From CAYUWM01 sp964448395 (GTDB lineage Bacteria; Chloroflexota; Dehalococcoidia; E44-bin15): 23,078 nt of DNA. Made by a program: the position numbers and the translations under genes. The notes beneath the pieces were generated by a model that was not told the DNA's origin, made no database searches, and saw only the letters and a list, made by a program, of their open reading frames with translations. Below are positions 9,017 through 14,943 of this stretch, in pieces (position 1 is the first letter of the stretch; each line of letters begins with the position of its first letter). Location: positions 1 through 23,078 of the forward strand of contig CAYUWM010000024.1 of the NCBI GenBank assembly GCA_964448395.1, written 5' to 3'.

Positions 9017-9769
9017 CTATTCCTGGCTGTGGTACTTCTCCAGCGCCGCGTCGGGGAAGTCGGCGTTGGTGAACACCCGCTGCACGTCGTCGAGCTCCTC
9101 CAGGCGGTCCATCAGCTTCAACGCCTGTATCGCCGCCTTCTCTTCGAGCATCACCAGGTTGCTGGGCACCATGGTCAGCTCGGAGGACGTGATCTCGACA
9201 CCCTGCTCCTCCAGCGCTTTCCGCACCTTCTCCAGGTCCTCCGGCGCTGTCTGGATCTCCAGCGCTCCCTCATCATCCTTGACGTCCTCGGCGCCGGCGT
9301 CGATCGCCTGCAGCGATAACTCCTCGGCGTCATCCCCCGCCGATACGGTGATCACCCCCTTGGACTCGAATACCCAGGTGGCGCAGCCGCTCTCCCCCAG
9401 GCTGCCGTTGCCGCGGTCGAAGGCGTTCCTCACCTCGGCGGTGGTGCGGTTCTTGTTATCCGTGAGAACCTCCAGCAGGATGGCGGTGCCCCCGGGGCCG
9501 TAGCCCTCGTAGATGGTCTCCACCAGATGCGCCGCACCGCCCTCGCCGGAGGCCCGCTTGATCGAGCGTTCGATATTCTCCACCGGCATATTGTTATCGC
9601 GGGCCTTCTGCACCGCGAGGCGCAGGCGGAAGTTCATCTCCGGGTCGGGGTCTCCCTGCCGCGCCGCCGCCTCGATCTCGCGGCTGAGCTTGGTGAAGAT
9701 CTGCCCGCGCCTGGCATCGGCAGCCCCTTTCTTGCGCTTGATGGTGGACCACTTGGAATGACCTGACAT
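9017..9769 (-). CDS. yebC: YebC/TACO1-family protein
   Basis: A 250-residue protein with the standard start MSGHSKWSTIKRKKGAADA and the region GPGGTAILLEVLTDNKNRT. Family members were first called transcription regulators; more recent work links them to translation, helping ribosomes through difficult proline-rich stretches. The ATG at 9769 is chosen over an in-frame start 30 bases upstream because a good ribosome binding site (GGGAG) sits just before it and because the family begins there. It is the first gene of the operon that includes ruvC and ruvA, driven by the promoter at 9800-9828. Confidence 0.95.
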   Translation of the reverse strand: MSGHSKWSTIKRKKGAADARRGQIFTKLSREIEAAARQGDPDPEMNFRLRLAVQKARDNNMPVENIERSIKRASGEGGAAHLVETIYEGYGPGGTAILLEVLTDNKNRTTAEVRNAFDRGNGSLGESGCATWVFESKGVITVSAGDDAEELSLQAIDAGAEDVKDDEGALEIQTAPEDLEKVRKALEEQGVEITSSELTMVPSNLVMLEEKAAIQALKLMDRLEELDDVQRVFTNADFPDAALEKYHSQE

Positions 9770-9799
9770 GCGCCGTCTCCCAAAAAGTTCTGTTCCCAA

Positions 9800-9828
9800 A
9801 TTCTATCATTTCGCCCGTTTCAGGTAAA
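9800..9828 (-). promoter_or_regulatory. Promoter of the yebC-ruvC-ruvA operon
   Basis: On the minus strand TTTACC (9823-9828), 17 bases, then TAGAAT (9800-9805). It lies about 30 bases before the yebC ATG and back to back with the promoter of the desulforedoxin-like genes. No SOS box overlaps it. Confidence 0.6.
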
Positions 9829-9861
9829 GAGCCGATATCGTTATTACCGGTGAAACGGGTG

Positions 9862-9890
9862 TTGACCGAGGGGCAACGGCGGGATATAAT
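9862..9890 (+). promoter_or_regulatory. Near-consensus promoter of the desulforedoxin-like pair
   Basis: TTGACC (9862-9867), 17 bases, then a perfect TATAAT (9885-9890). This is the strongest promoter seen in the window. Transcription should start near 9897, giving a short leader with the ribosome binding site AAGGTGG. Confidence 0.85.
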
Positions 9891-9923
9891 TTAGGAAGAT
9901 TTCACAATTGAAGGTGGTGCAAA

Positions 9924-10043
9924 TTGGCTAACGAGATGGGAAAGAGATATATGTGCGAGAAGTGCGGCTCCGAGTTCATCGTCACCAAGGCGGGCGACGG
10001 GGCACTCACTTGCTGCGGACAGCCGATGGTCAAGAAGAACTAG
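9924..10043 (+). CDS. Desulforedoxin-like mini iron protein 1
   Basis: A 39-residue protein starting at TTG 9924 behind AAGGTGG. The four cysteines C11, C14, C30 and C31 are spaced as in desulforedoxin: CEKCG near the start and TCCGQPM near the end, with the typical AGDGAL turn between. Desulforedoxins bind one iron per chain in a rubredoxin-like Fe(Cys)4 site and form homodimers; the same module is the N-terminal domain of desulfoferrodoxin (superoxide reductase). No superoxide-reductase catalytic domain lies next to it, so an electron-carrier or redox-sensing role is likely. First of a tandem pair. Confidence 0.85.
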   Translation: MANEMGKRYMCEKCGSEFIVTKAGDGALTCCGQPMVKKN

Positions 10044-10070
10044 CCTATCACGAAAAGGAGGCAATATCTA

Positions 10071-10214
10071 GTGGCGAATCAACTGGGTAAAAGGTTCAAG
10101 TGTTTGGTGTGTAATACCGAGGTACTGTGCGTAAAAGCAGGCGACGGCGCCGTGATCTGCTGCGGCAAGGAGATGGAGATCCAGGAGCCCCGTCCACTGC
10201 CTTCCTCGGATTAA
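10071..10214 (+). CDS. Desulforedoxin-like mini iron protein 2
   Basis: A 47-residue protein starting at GTG 10071, with a perfect AAGGAGG nine bases upstream. It repeats the plan of its neighbour (MANQLGKRFKCLVCN; AGDGAVICCGKEM) with C11, C14, C30 and C31, plus an additional Cys20 at a position that is hydrophobic in the first copy, and a longer Pro-rich tail ending PLPSSD. The extra cysteine could alter the metal site or form a disulfide. It shares the strong promoter at 9862 and ends just before a terminator, so the pair forms a closed two-gene operon. Heterodimer formation with the first copy is possible but is inference. Confidence 0.83.
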   Translation: MANQLGKRFKCLVCNTEVLCVKAGDGAVICCGKEMEIQEPRPLPSSD

Positions 10215-10238
10215 ACCAAAATACGATTGTATCGCGCT

Positions 10239-10276
10239 AAAGGCACCTTGCTTTCACGGCGGGTGCCTTTTTATTT
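10239..10276 (+). terminator. Rho-independent terminator after the desulforedoxin-like pair
   Basis: A perfect 9-bp stem, AAAGGCACC (10239-10247) with GGTGCCTTT (10262-10270), a 14-base loop and a T-rich tail. Confidence 0.88.
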
Positions 10277-10283
10277 GAACAGC

Positions 10284-10312
10284 TTGACTAAACGCAGTCC
10301 AAATACTAAACT
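10284..10312 (+). promoter_or_regulatory. Promoter of the LsrF-like gene
   Basis: TTGACT (10284-10289), 17 bases, then TAAACT (10307-10312). The same two hexamers at the same spacing occur before the 23S rRNA gene at 22011-22039. Confidence 0.6.
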
Positions 10313-10356
10313 ACGGACACAGCGATAGTAAGCGATTACAAGAAAGGAACCGAGAT

Positions 10357-11169
10357 ATGGACTGGGGAATGCAAAGCCGCATGTCGCAATTGATACAACA
10401 GGACGGCAGGTGCCTGTTCATGCCCATCGACCACGGGTATTTCCAGGGGCCCACGCGGAAGCTGGAGAAGCCGGGCAAGACCATCGAGCCGCTGCTGCCG
10501 TACTGCGACGCCATCTTCGTCACCCGGGGCGTGCTGCGCTCCTCGATAGCGCCGGAGAAGGCCAAGCCGGTGATCCTGCGGGTGTCCGGCGGCACCAGCG
10601 TCATCGGACACGACCTGGCGGACGAGGACATCACTACCTCGATGGAGGAAGCCATCCGCCTCAACGTGGCCGCCGTGGGCATATCGATATTCGTCGGCTC
10701 GGACTACGAGCGGCAGACGCTGCTGAACCTGTCTAGGCTGGTGGACGAGGGCGAGAAGTACGGCATACCGGTGATGGCGGTGACCGCGGTGGGCAAGGAG
10801 CTGAAGAAGCGCGACGCCCGCTACCTGGCGCTGTGCTCGCGCATCGCCGCCGAGCTGGGGGCGCGGGTGGTCAAGACGTACTGGTGCGAGAATTTCGAGA
10901 AGGTCACCGCCGGCTGCCCCGTTCCGGTCGTCATGGCCGGCGGGCCGCAGGTGGACACCGAGCGCGAGGTGTTCGACTTCGTGCACGACGGCATCCAGAA
11001 GGGGGCCATCGGCGTGAACCTGGGGCGCAACGTGTGGCAGAACGAGCACCCGGTGGCCATGCTCCGCGCGCTGCGCGCCGTCATCCACGACAACGCCACG
11101 CCCAAGGAGGCGCAGGACGTGTACGACAGCCTGAAGGCGGGCAAGAAGAAGGCGGCAAAGAAGAAGTAA
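10357..11169 (+). CDS. LsrF-like class I aldolase/thiolase
   Basis: A 270-residue TIM-barrel protein of the DeoC/LacD/FbaB superfamily. It is strikingly close to E. coli LsrF by eye: MDWGMQSRMSQ, IDHGYFQGPT (24-33), TRGVLRS, a GGTS loop, AVTAVGKE, the Schiff-base lysine K173 in RVVKTYW, AGCPVPVV and GRNVWQNEHPVAM. LsrF transfers an acetyl group from phospho-AI-2 breakdown product to CoA. None of the other lsr genes is here, so a different ketose-phosphate or aromatic-precursor substrate (as for archaeal ADH synthases) is plausible. The C-terminus ends in a lysine/alanine tail. Ribosome binding site AAAGGAA. It is followed 29 bases later by the Rieske-like fragment. Confidence 0.8.
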   Translation: MDWGMQSRMSQLIQQDGRCLFMPIDHGYFQGPTRKLEKPGKTIEPLLPYCDAIFVTRGVLRSSIAPEKAKPVILRVSGGTSVIGHDLADEDITTSMEEAIRLNVAAVGISIFVGSDYERQTLLNLSRLVDEGEKYGIPVMAVTAVGKELKKRDARYLALCSRIAAELGARVVKTYWCENFEKVTAGCPVPVVMAGGPQVDTEREVFDFVHDGIQKGAIGVNLGRNVWQNEHPVAMLRALRAVIHDNATPKEAQDVYDSLKAGKKKAAKKK

Positions 11170-11198
11170 CCGCAGTCGAGAGCGGAAGGAGGCAGGCG

Positions 11199-11317
11199 AT
11201 GGGTTTTATAAAGGCGTTGCTGGGCAAGTGCGATACCAAGCCGCTGGCGAGCGACTACTGGACAATCGAGGGGGCGAACGTGCGGGTGAAGCTCAGCCAG
11301 ATGCCGGAGCCGCTGCC
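11199..11317 (+). CDS. N-terminal fragment of a small, probably Rieske-type protein
   Basis: An ATG at 11199 follows a perfect AAGGAGG. Forty residues are visible before the gap (MGFIKALLGKCDTKPL; DYWTIEGANVRVKLSQMPEP). This is unlike the N-terminus of any zinc alcohol dehydrogenase, but recalls short Rieske 2Fe-2S proteins whose iron-binding half comes later. That half would lie in the gap, so I cannot see the Cys/His ligands. The frame runs on by chance into the dehydrogenase through the 100 N, because the nominal gap length is arbitrary. The existence of a gene is well supported; the family is a tentative call. Confidence 0.5.
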
Positions 11318-11417
11318 NNNNNNNNNNNNNNNNNNNNNNNNNNNNNNNNNNNNNNNNNNNNNNNNNNNNNNNNNNNNNNNNNNNNNNNNNNNNNNNNNNN
11401 NNNNNNNNNNNNNNNNN
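11318..11417. other. Assembly gap (100 N) between two genes
   Basis: Exactly 100 undetermined bases. The gap probably hides the 3' two thirds of the Rieske-like gene and the first 10 to 15 codons of the dehydrogenase, so the real length should be greater than 100. Confidence 0.9.
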
Positions 11418-12416
11418 GACGTGCGCGTCGAGGAGATGCCGGTGCCGCGCATCGGGCCCGGCGAGCTGCTGGTGCGTGTGGAGGCCAGCGGCATATGCGG
11501 CAGCGACGTGGCGGAGTGGGACCGCCTGCCCAAGGCGCCGCTGGTGCTGGGACACGAGATCGCCGGAGTTATCGAGGAGGTGGGGGAGGGGGTGGAGAAA
11601 TACGAAAAAGGCGACCGCATAACCGCCGCCCACCACGTGCCGTGTTTCAGTTGCCACTACTGCCGCAGCGGGCACCACACCATCTGCGAGACGATAAGCA
11701 AGACAAAGTTCGACCCCGGGGGCTTCGCCGAGTACCTGCGCCTGCCGCCGATAAACGTGGAGCGCGGCGTGTTCCCCATTCCCGAAGACGTGTCGTTCGA
11801 GGAGGCCAGCTTCACCGAGCCGCTGGCGTGCATCCTGCGGGGGCAGCGCACGGCCAACCTGCGTCCGGGGCAGAGCGTGCTGGTGATGGGCAGCGGCATC
11901 GCCGGGCTGCTGCATATCTACCTCGCCGGCGTGATGGGCGCCACCCGTGTGATCGCCACCGACGTGTCGGAATCGCGGCTGGAGCGGGCGGGCAGGATCG
12001 GGGCGTTCGCCGCGCTGAATGCTAGGGATGACATACCGTCGCGGCTGAGGAGGCTCAACGACGGGCGCCTCGCCGATTTGGTCATCGTGTGCACCACCGC
12101 GCCGCCGGCGTTCGTGCAGGCGCTGGAGTGCGTGGAGCGCGGGGGCACGGTGCTGCTGTTCGCCCCGCCGGAGCCGGGATTCAGGCTGCCCGTCCCGGTT
12201 AACGAGCTGTTCTACCGCAACGATATCACCCTCACCACGTCCTACGCCGGCAGCCCCGCCGACTACGCCACCGCGCTGGAGCTGATCCGCAGCCGCCGCA
12301 TATGCCCCCAGCAGATGATAACGCATCGGCTGCCGCTGGAGGAGACACAGAAGGGCTTCCATCTCGTCGCCTCCGCCGAGGAATCGCTGAAGGTCATCAT
12401 CGAGCCGCAGAAGTAG
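11418..12416 (+). CDS. Zinc-dependent medium-chain alcohol dehydrogenase (5' end in gap)
   Basis: About 332 visible residues, lacking only a short N-terminus. The catalytic zinc ligands are seen in ASGICGSDVAEW (Cys) and LGHEIAGVIEEVGEGV (His-Glu), and the structural zinc loop in CFSCHYCRSGHHTIC (four cysteines). The nucleotide-binding fold starts at VLVMGSGIAGLLH, followed by VIATDVSESRLERA; the acidic residue after the second strand favours NAD over NADP. The protein resembles sorbitol/threonine-dehydrogenase-type enzymes that oxidise polyols or secondary alcohols. It shares a transcript with the LsrF-like enzyme, so both may act on one carbohydrate or hydroxy-acid route. It converges with the SPL-like gene, only three bases apart. 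Confidence 0.88.
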   Translation, partial: DVRVEEMPVPRIGPGELLVRVEASGICGSDVAEWDRLPKAPLVLGHEIAGVIEEVGEGVEKYEKGDRITAAHHVPCFSCHYCRSGHHTICETISKTKFDPGGFAEYLRLPPINVERGVFPIPEDVSFEEASFTEPLACILRGQRTANLRPGQSVLVMGSGIAGLLHIYLAGVMGATRVIATDVSESRLERAGRIGAFAALNARDDIPSRLRRLNDGRLADLVIVCTTAPPAFVQALECVERGGTVLLFAPPEPGFRLPVPVNELFYRNDITLTTSYAGSPADYATALELIRSRRICPQQMITHRLPLEETQKGFHLVASAEESLKVIIEPQK

Positions 12417-12419
12417 CGG

Positions 12420-13379
12420 CTAGGGCACGCAGTTGCACTTTATCTGCTTGTAGTCCATGCTCAGCTTGTCCCATATCTCCAGCGTCTCCTTGCACAGCGC
12501 CACGTCGCTGTAATCGTACGCGTCACGCAGGTGCTGTATCGTCTCGCTGTACATCAGGTAGCGGGTGTTGCAATCGACGCGCTTGCCCCAGTTGGAGCTC
12601 TCGGTGAGATACGCGACCCACGATTTGTCGCTGGCGTTGTTGATGGTGCTCTGCAGCCCGCGCAGCGAGCCGAGCGTTATCCGCGACGGCGTGAACGCGC
12701 CGAACACGTCGTCCACCAGCTCGCGGTACTTGTGCTCCCAGCCGCGCACCGGCACCATGGGGTCGATGCGTATCCGCACCTCGTAACCCGCCTGCGCCAG
12801 CCGGGCCGCGGCCTCGATGCGCCTGTCCACCGGCGGGGCGCCCTTCTCGAACCGCCGCGCCACGCAGCCGGCGTTCAGGCTGAAGCTGACCACGGCGTTC
12901 TTGGTGTAGTCGTTGTCCAGCAGGTGCTGGATGCGGTTGGACTTGGTGAGGAACAGCACCTTGTGTTTCTCCTGCCCCTCGAACAGGGACATGATGAAGG
13001 TGGAGAACGAGCTGCCGTTGCGCTCGCACATCAGCGAGTCGGCCAGCTCCCCGGTGTTGAGCAGCTCCCGGTGGCCGTTGGAGCCTTCGAGGAAGCCGCG
13101 CACGTGCAGCTCTATCTTGTCGCGGTCTTTAAAGTACGGTTTCGCCTTGTCCGGCCTGAACCGCAGCGTGCCCTTGAGGTAGCACCAGGCGCAGTTGTAG
13201 GGGCAGCCGATGGCCCACTTCAGCTCCAGGAAGTAGGGGCATACCACGTCGGTCGGACGGCCCGGCACCGGCGTTTTTTCGAACCGGCAAATGACCGAGC
13301 CGTCGCCGACGCGGCGGATGAGGTTATGGCGTGTGCCGTCGAGCAGGGGGTAGTCCCACGTGGCGACCCTGGGGTTCAT
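12420..13379 (-). CDS. SPL-family (SplB-like) radical SAM protein in the lexA operon
   Basis: A 319-residue protein of the spore-photoproduct-lyase-like family (COG1533 type). The cluster cysteines are C59, C63 and C66 in GCPYNCAWCYLKGT. Family segments include VLFLTKSNRIQHLL, VVSFSLNAGCVARRFEKGAPP, RIRIDPMVPVRGWE and ITLGSLRGLQSTINN. It ends with the cysteine pair CNC. The ATG at 13379 is chosen because it overlaps the lexA stop (TGATG) and gives a family-like start; the open frame further upstream merely runs through lexA. True SPL repairs the spore thymine dimer, but this organism group does not sporulate, so another DNA or RNA photoproduct or adduct is likelier. Coupling to lexA points to damage-induced expression. 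Confidence 0.85.
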   Translation of the reverse strand: MNPRVATWDYPLLDGTRHNLIRRVGDGSVICRFEKTPVPGRPTDVVCPYFLELKWAIGCPYNCAWCYLKGTLRFRPDKAKPYFKDRDKIELHVRGFLEGSNGHRELLNTGELADSLMCERNGSSFSTFIMSLFEGQEKHKVLFLTKSNRIQHLLDNDYTKNAVVSFSLNAGCVARRFEKGAPPVDRRIEAAARLAQAGYEVRIRIDPMVPVRGWEHKYRELVDDVFGAFTPSRITLGSLRGLQSTINNASDKSWVAYLTESSNWGKRVDCNTRYLMYSETIQHLRDAYDYSDVALCKETLEIWDKLSMDYKQIKCNCVP

Positions 13380-13999
13380 CACAGCCTCCGTATGACCCCG
13401 ATGACGCGGCCCTGTATCGCCACGTTCCTGGGGTCGGCGAAGATGGGTTTCATGTTCTCGTTGGCCGGCTGGAGGCGCACTCTCCCCGATTCGAGGTAGA
13501 ACTTCTTCAGGGTGGCCTCCTCGCGGTCCTTGAGCCACGCCGCCACCATGTCGCCGTTATCGGCGGTGGTGGCCTGCTCCATCAGCACCAAATCTCCCTC
13601 CACGATCATGGCGTCCACCATCGAGTTGCCCTTGACGCGCAGGGCGTACACCCCTTCTTTACATTTCGTTGTCTCCTCGGTGACCTCCAGGAAGTCGAGC
13701 TGCTGCGCGGTCCAGGTATCGGCGGTGGGCACCGGTATCGGCACGCCGGCGGCGATGTAACCGATGACTGGCACGCGCACCAGCCGCCGCAGCCCCAGCC
13801 CGATGCCTCGCGATATCTCGCGGTCGCGACGGATGTGCCCGTCGCGCTCCAGAATGCGCAGGTTGTACTCCACCACCGAGGTGGAGCTGATATCGCACCC
13901 GCTCTGTATCTCCCTGATGGTGGGCGGGTAGTCGTGGTCGTCCTGGAAGCGGCGGAGGAAGTCCAGAATCTTGGACTGTTTATCCGATATGCCTTTCAC
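13379..13999 (-). CDS. lexA: LexA, SOS repressor
   Basis: A 206-residue repressor-protease. The N-terminal winged helix (LDFLRRFQDDHDYPPTIREI...SSTSVVEYNLRILE) binds SOS boxes. The self-cleavage site is A84-G85 in YIAAGVPIP. The catalytic Ser126 lies in GNSMVDAMI and Lys165 in EATLKKFYLE. Start is GTG 13999 with AAAGGGGG eight bases upstream. Two SOS operators lie directly upstream, so it represses itself. It is translationally coupled to the SPL-like gene. Relative to family the length is normal. Confidence 0.95.
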   Translation of the reverse strand: MKGISDKQSKILDFLRRFQDDHDYPPTIREIQSGCDISSTSVVEYNLRILERDGHIRRDREISRGIGLGLRRLVRVPVIGYIAAGVPIPVPTADTWTAQQLDFLEVTEETTKCKEGVYALRVKGNSMVDAMIVEGDLVLMEQATTADNGDMVAAWLKDREEATLKKFYLESGRVRLQPANENMKPIFADPRNVAIQGRVIGVIRRL

Positions 14000-14016
14000 C
14001 CTTCAAACCCCCTTTG

Positions 14017-14030
14017 CGAACGCATGTTCC
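14017..14030 (-). promoter_or_regulatory. SOS box 1 (perfect gram-positive LexA operator)
   Basis: CGAACGCATGTTCC fits every position of the Bacillus-type consensus CGAACRNRYGTTYC. It lies 18 bases before the lexA GTG, just downstream of the predicted transcription start. Confidence 0.92.
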
Positions 14031-14042
14031 GAAAATATGTTC
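14031..14042 (-). promoter_or_regulatory. SOS box 2 (imperfect LexA operator)
   Basis: GAAAATATGTTC keeps seven of the eight GAAC-N4-GTTC bases and abuts the perfect box, with centres about 13 bases apart. Two dimers could bind side by side over the predicted start site. Confidence 0.65.
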
Positions 14043-14046
14043 TAAC

Positions 14047-14075
14047 AGGGTAACACGGGAATGGGGATTTGTCAA
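14047..14075 (-). promoter_or_regulatory. lexA promoter
   Basis: On the minus strand a perfect TTGACA (14070-14075), 17 bases, then TACCCT (14047-14052), a weak -10. The start near 14040 falls inside SOS box 2, so bound LexA would block initiation. Confidence 0.6.
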
Positions 14076-14082
14076 GGGGGGG

Positions 14083-14580
14083 CTAGGGGTACACGCCCTG
14101 GTAGCCGTCCACGCCGTGCGCCGCGCACTCCTCACCTATGCATATGGAGGCGATGTCACCATTCATTGTGGTGAGCCATAGGTAGCTGCCAGAACAGTAA
14201 GCTGCACAATCGGTGACATTCAATTGAGCGTTTGCGCCATCTGGAAAGCAATTCCTATGATGGGTTGAGGCAGGCACCCATTTCAGGATTCCTCTAGGGA
14301 GTGAAGTCATTAGTAGAGGACCAACAGCAACGATGTAGTAATCCTCATCCGGAACATCTGCTAATCCGCTTACCACTATTACCGTCTTGTTGACGATAGG
14401 CACTTCCCCTTTAGTGTGGTTATATGTTAAATCGGTTGGCCGGAACATGAACTCAGCGACCGCTGCCTCAATCAGTTCCCTGCCCTCCTCATACAGTTCC
14501 TTGCCTTCTTCCCCACACCCCATGCCCACCACCAGCATAACGGTCATCAGCGCAATTGTTGCCAGCTTTGCATATCTCAT
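14083..14580 (-). CDS. Lipoprotein with cysteine-rich pilin-like C-terminus
   Basis: A 165-residue exported protein. The signal segment (ATIALMTVMLVVGMGC) ends at Cys22, the probable lipid attachment site; Gly at -3 is unusual, as in the two chagasin-like lipoproteins. A short acidic helix (about 24-43) is followed by a globular domain. Its last 50 residues (C125, C129, GSYLWLTTMNGDIASICIGEEC, GVDGYQGVYP) match the end of the membrane protein at 4033-4965 nearly position by position. ATG 14580 is chosen because AGGTGG lies just upstream. The gene is more AT-rich than its neighbours. The pseudopilin-like fold is inference; no named family is recognised. Confidence 0.72.
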   Translation of the reverse strand: MRYAKLATIALMTVMLVVGMGCGEEGKELYEEGRELIEAAVAEFMFRPTDLTYNHTKGEVPIVNKTVIVVSGLADVPDEDYYIVAVGPLLMTSLPRGILKWVPASTHHRNCFPDGANAQLNVTDCAAYCSGSYLWLTTMNGDIASICIGEECAAHGVDGYQGVYP

Positions 14581-14601
14581 AGCTCCACCTCTTGTGCCGC
14601 A

Positions 14602-14631
14602 AGCGTACATCGGGCGTGCGGGGGTTGTCAA
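14602..14631 (-). promoter_or_regulatory. Promoter of the cysteine-rich lipoprotein gene
   Basis: On the minus strand a perfect TTGACA (14626-14631), 18 bases, then TACGCT (14602-14607), which matches only the TAnnnT core of the -10 box. The lexA promoter has the same design. Confidence 0.5.
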
Positions 14632-14652
14632 TACTCCTGATAGCTGCATTTT

Positions 14653-14853
14653 TTACTTGCTATCGGGCACTACTTTAAGAGCAACATGTCCAAACGCTAG
14701 TGGAGGCAGGATGTGAGATAGTACCTGCTCGGCGGTACAACTGCGAACTATGCTTCTTGAACTGGTCTGCATCCAGCCATCTTCCCCTTTGCGGAAGCTC
14801 TGCGTTGCGCCGTTCTTGGTTGTGATATAGATAGTGCATTCATCATTCTTCAC
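14653..14853 (-). CDS. Small hypothetical protein
   Basis: A 66-residue protein starting at GTG 14853, with AAGGA eight bases upstream. It begins MKNDECTIYITTKNG, has a central RKGEDGWMQTS stretch, and shows no signal peptide, membrane helix or known motif. The alternating pattern suggests a small beta-rich fold. It lies between the rpsT terminator and the promoter of the lipoprotein gene, on the same strand. No promoter of its own is evident. The good ribosome binding site is the main support; function unknown. Confidence 0.5.
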   Translation of the reverse strand: MKNDECTIYITTKNGATQSFRKGEDGWMQTSSRSIVRSCTAEQVLSHILPPLAFGHVALKVVPDSK

Positions 14854-14887
14854 TTTTATTTTCCTTCATTAAATCGCGTTCGGGGCA

Positions 14888-14917
14888 TAACAAAGCACCG
14901 CTGCCGGAGCGGTGCTT
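14888..14917 (-). terminator. Hairpin after rpsT, probable terminator
   Basis: A perfect 10-bp stem, AAGCACCGCT with AGCGGTGCTT (14893-14902 and 14908-14917), five-base loop. On the minus strand it is followed by a short, interrupted T stretch (TTTGTT overlapping the stem end), so termination may be partial. Confidence 0.6.
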
Positions 14918-14943
14918 GTATAGAATAGCTGCCGATGGTATGG

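Noticed and set aside
8991..9017. GTG at 9017 as ruvC start
   Set aside because: It adds nine residues not seen in RuvC, and the ATG at 8990 yields the standard MKTRVLGIDPG start.
13380..13538. Longer N-terminus for the SPL-like protein
   Set aside because: It lies wholly within lexA on the same strand and reads as low-order Arg/Gly/Pro text; the ATG overlapping the lexA stop gives a family-like start.
14581..14649. ATG at 14649 as start of the cysteine-rich lipoprotein
   Set aside because: It would put 23 extra residues before the signal peptide; the ATG at 14580 has a good ribosome binding site and gives a normal signal.
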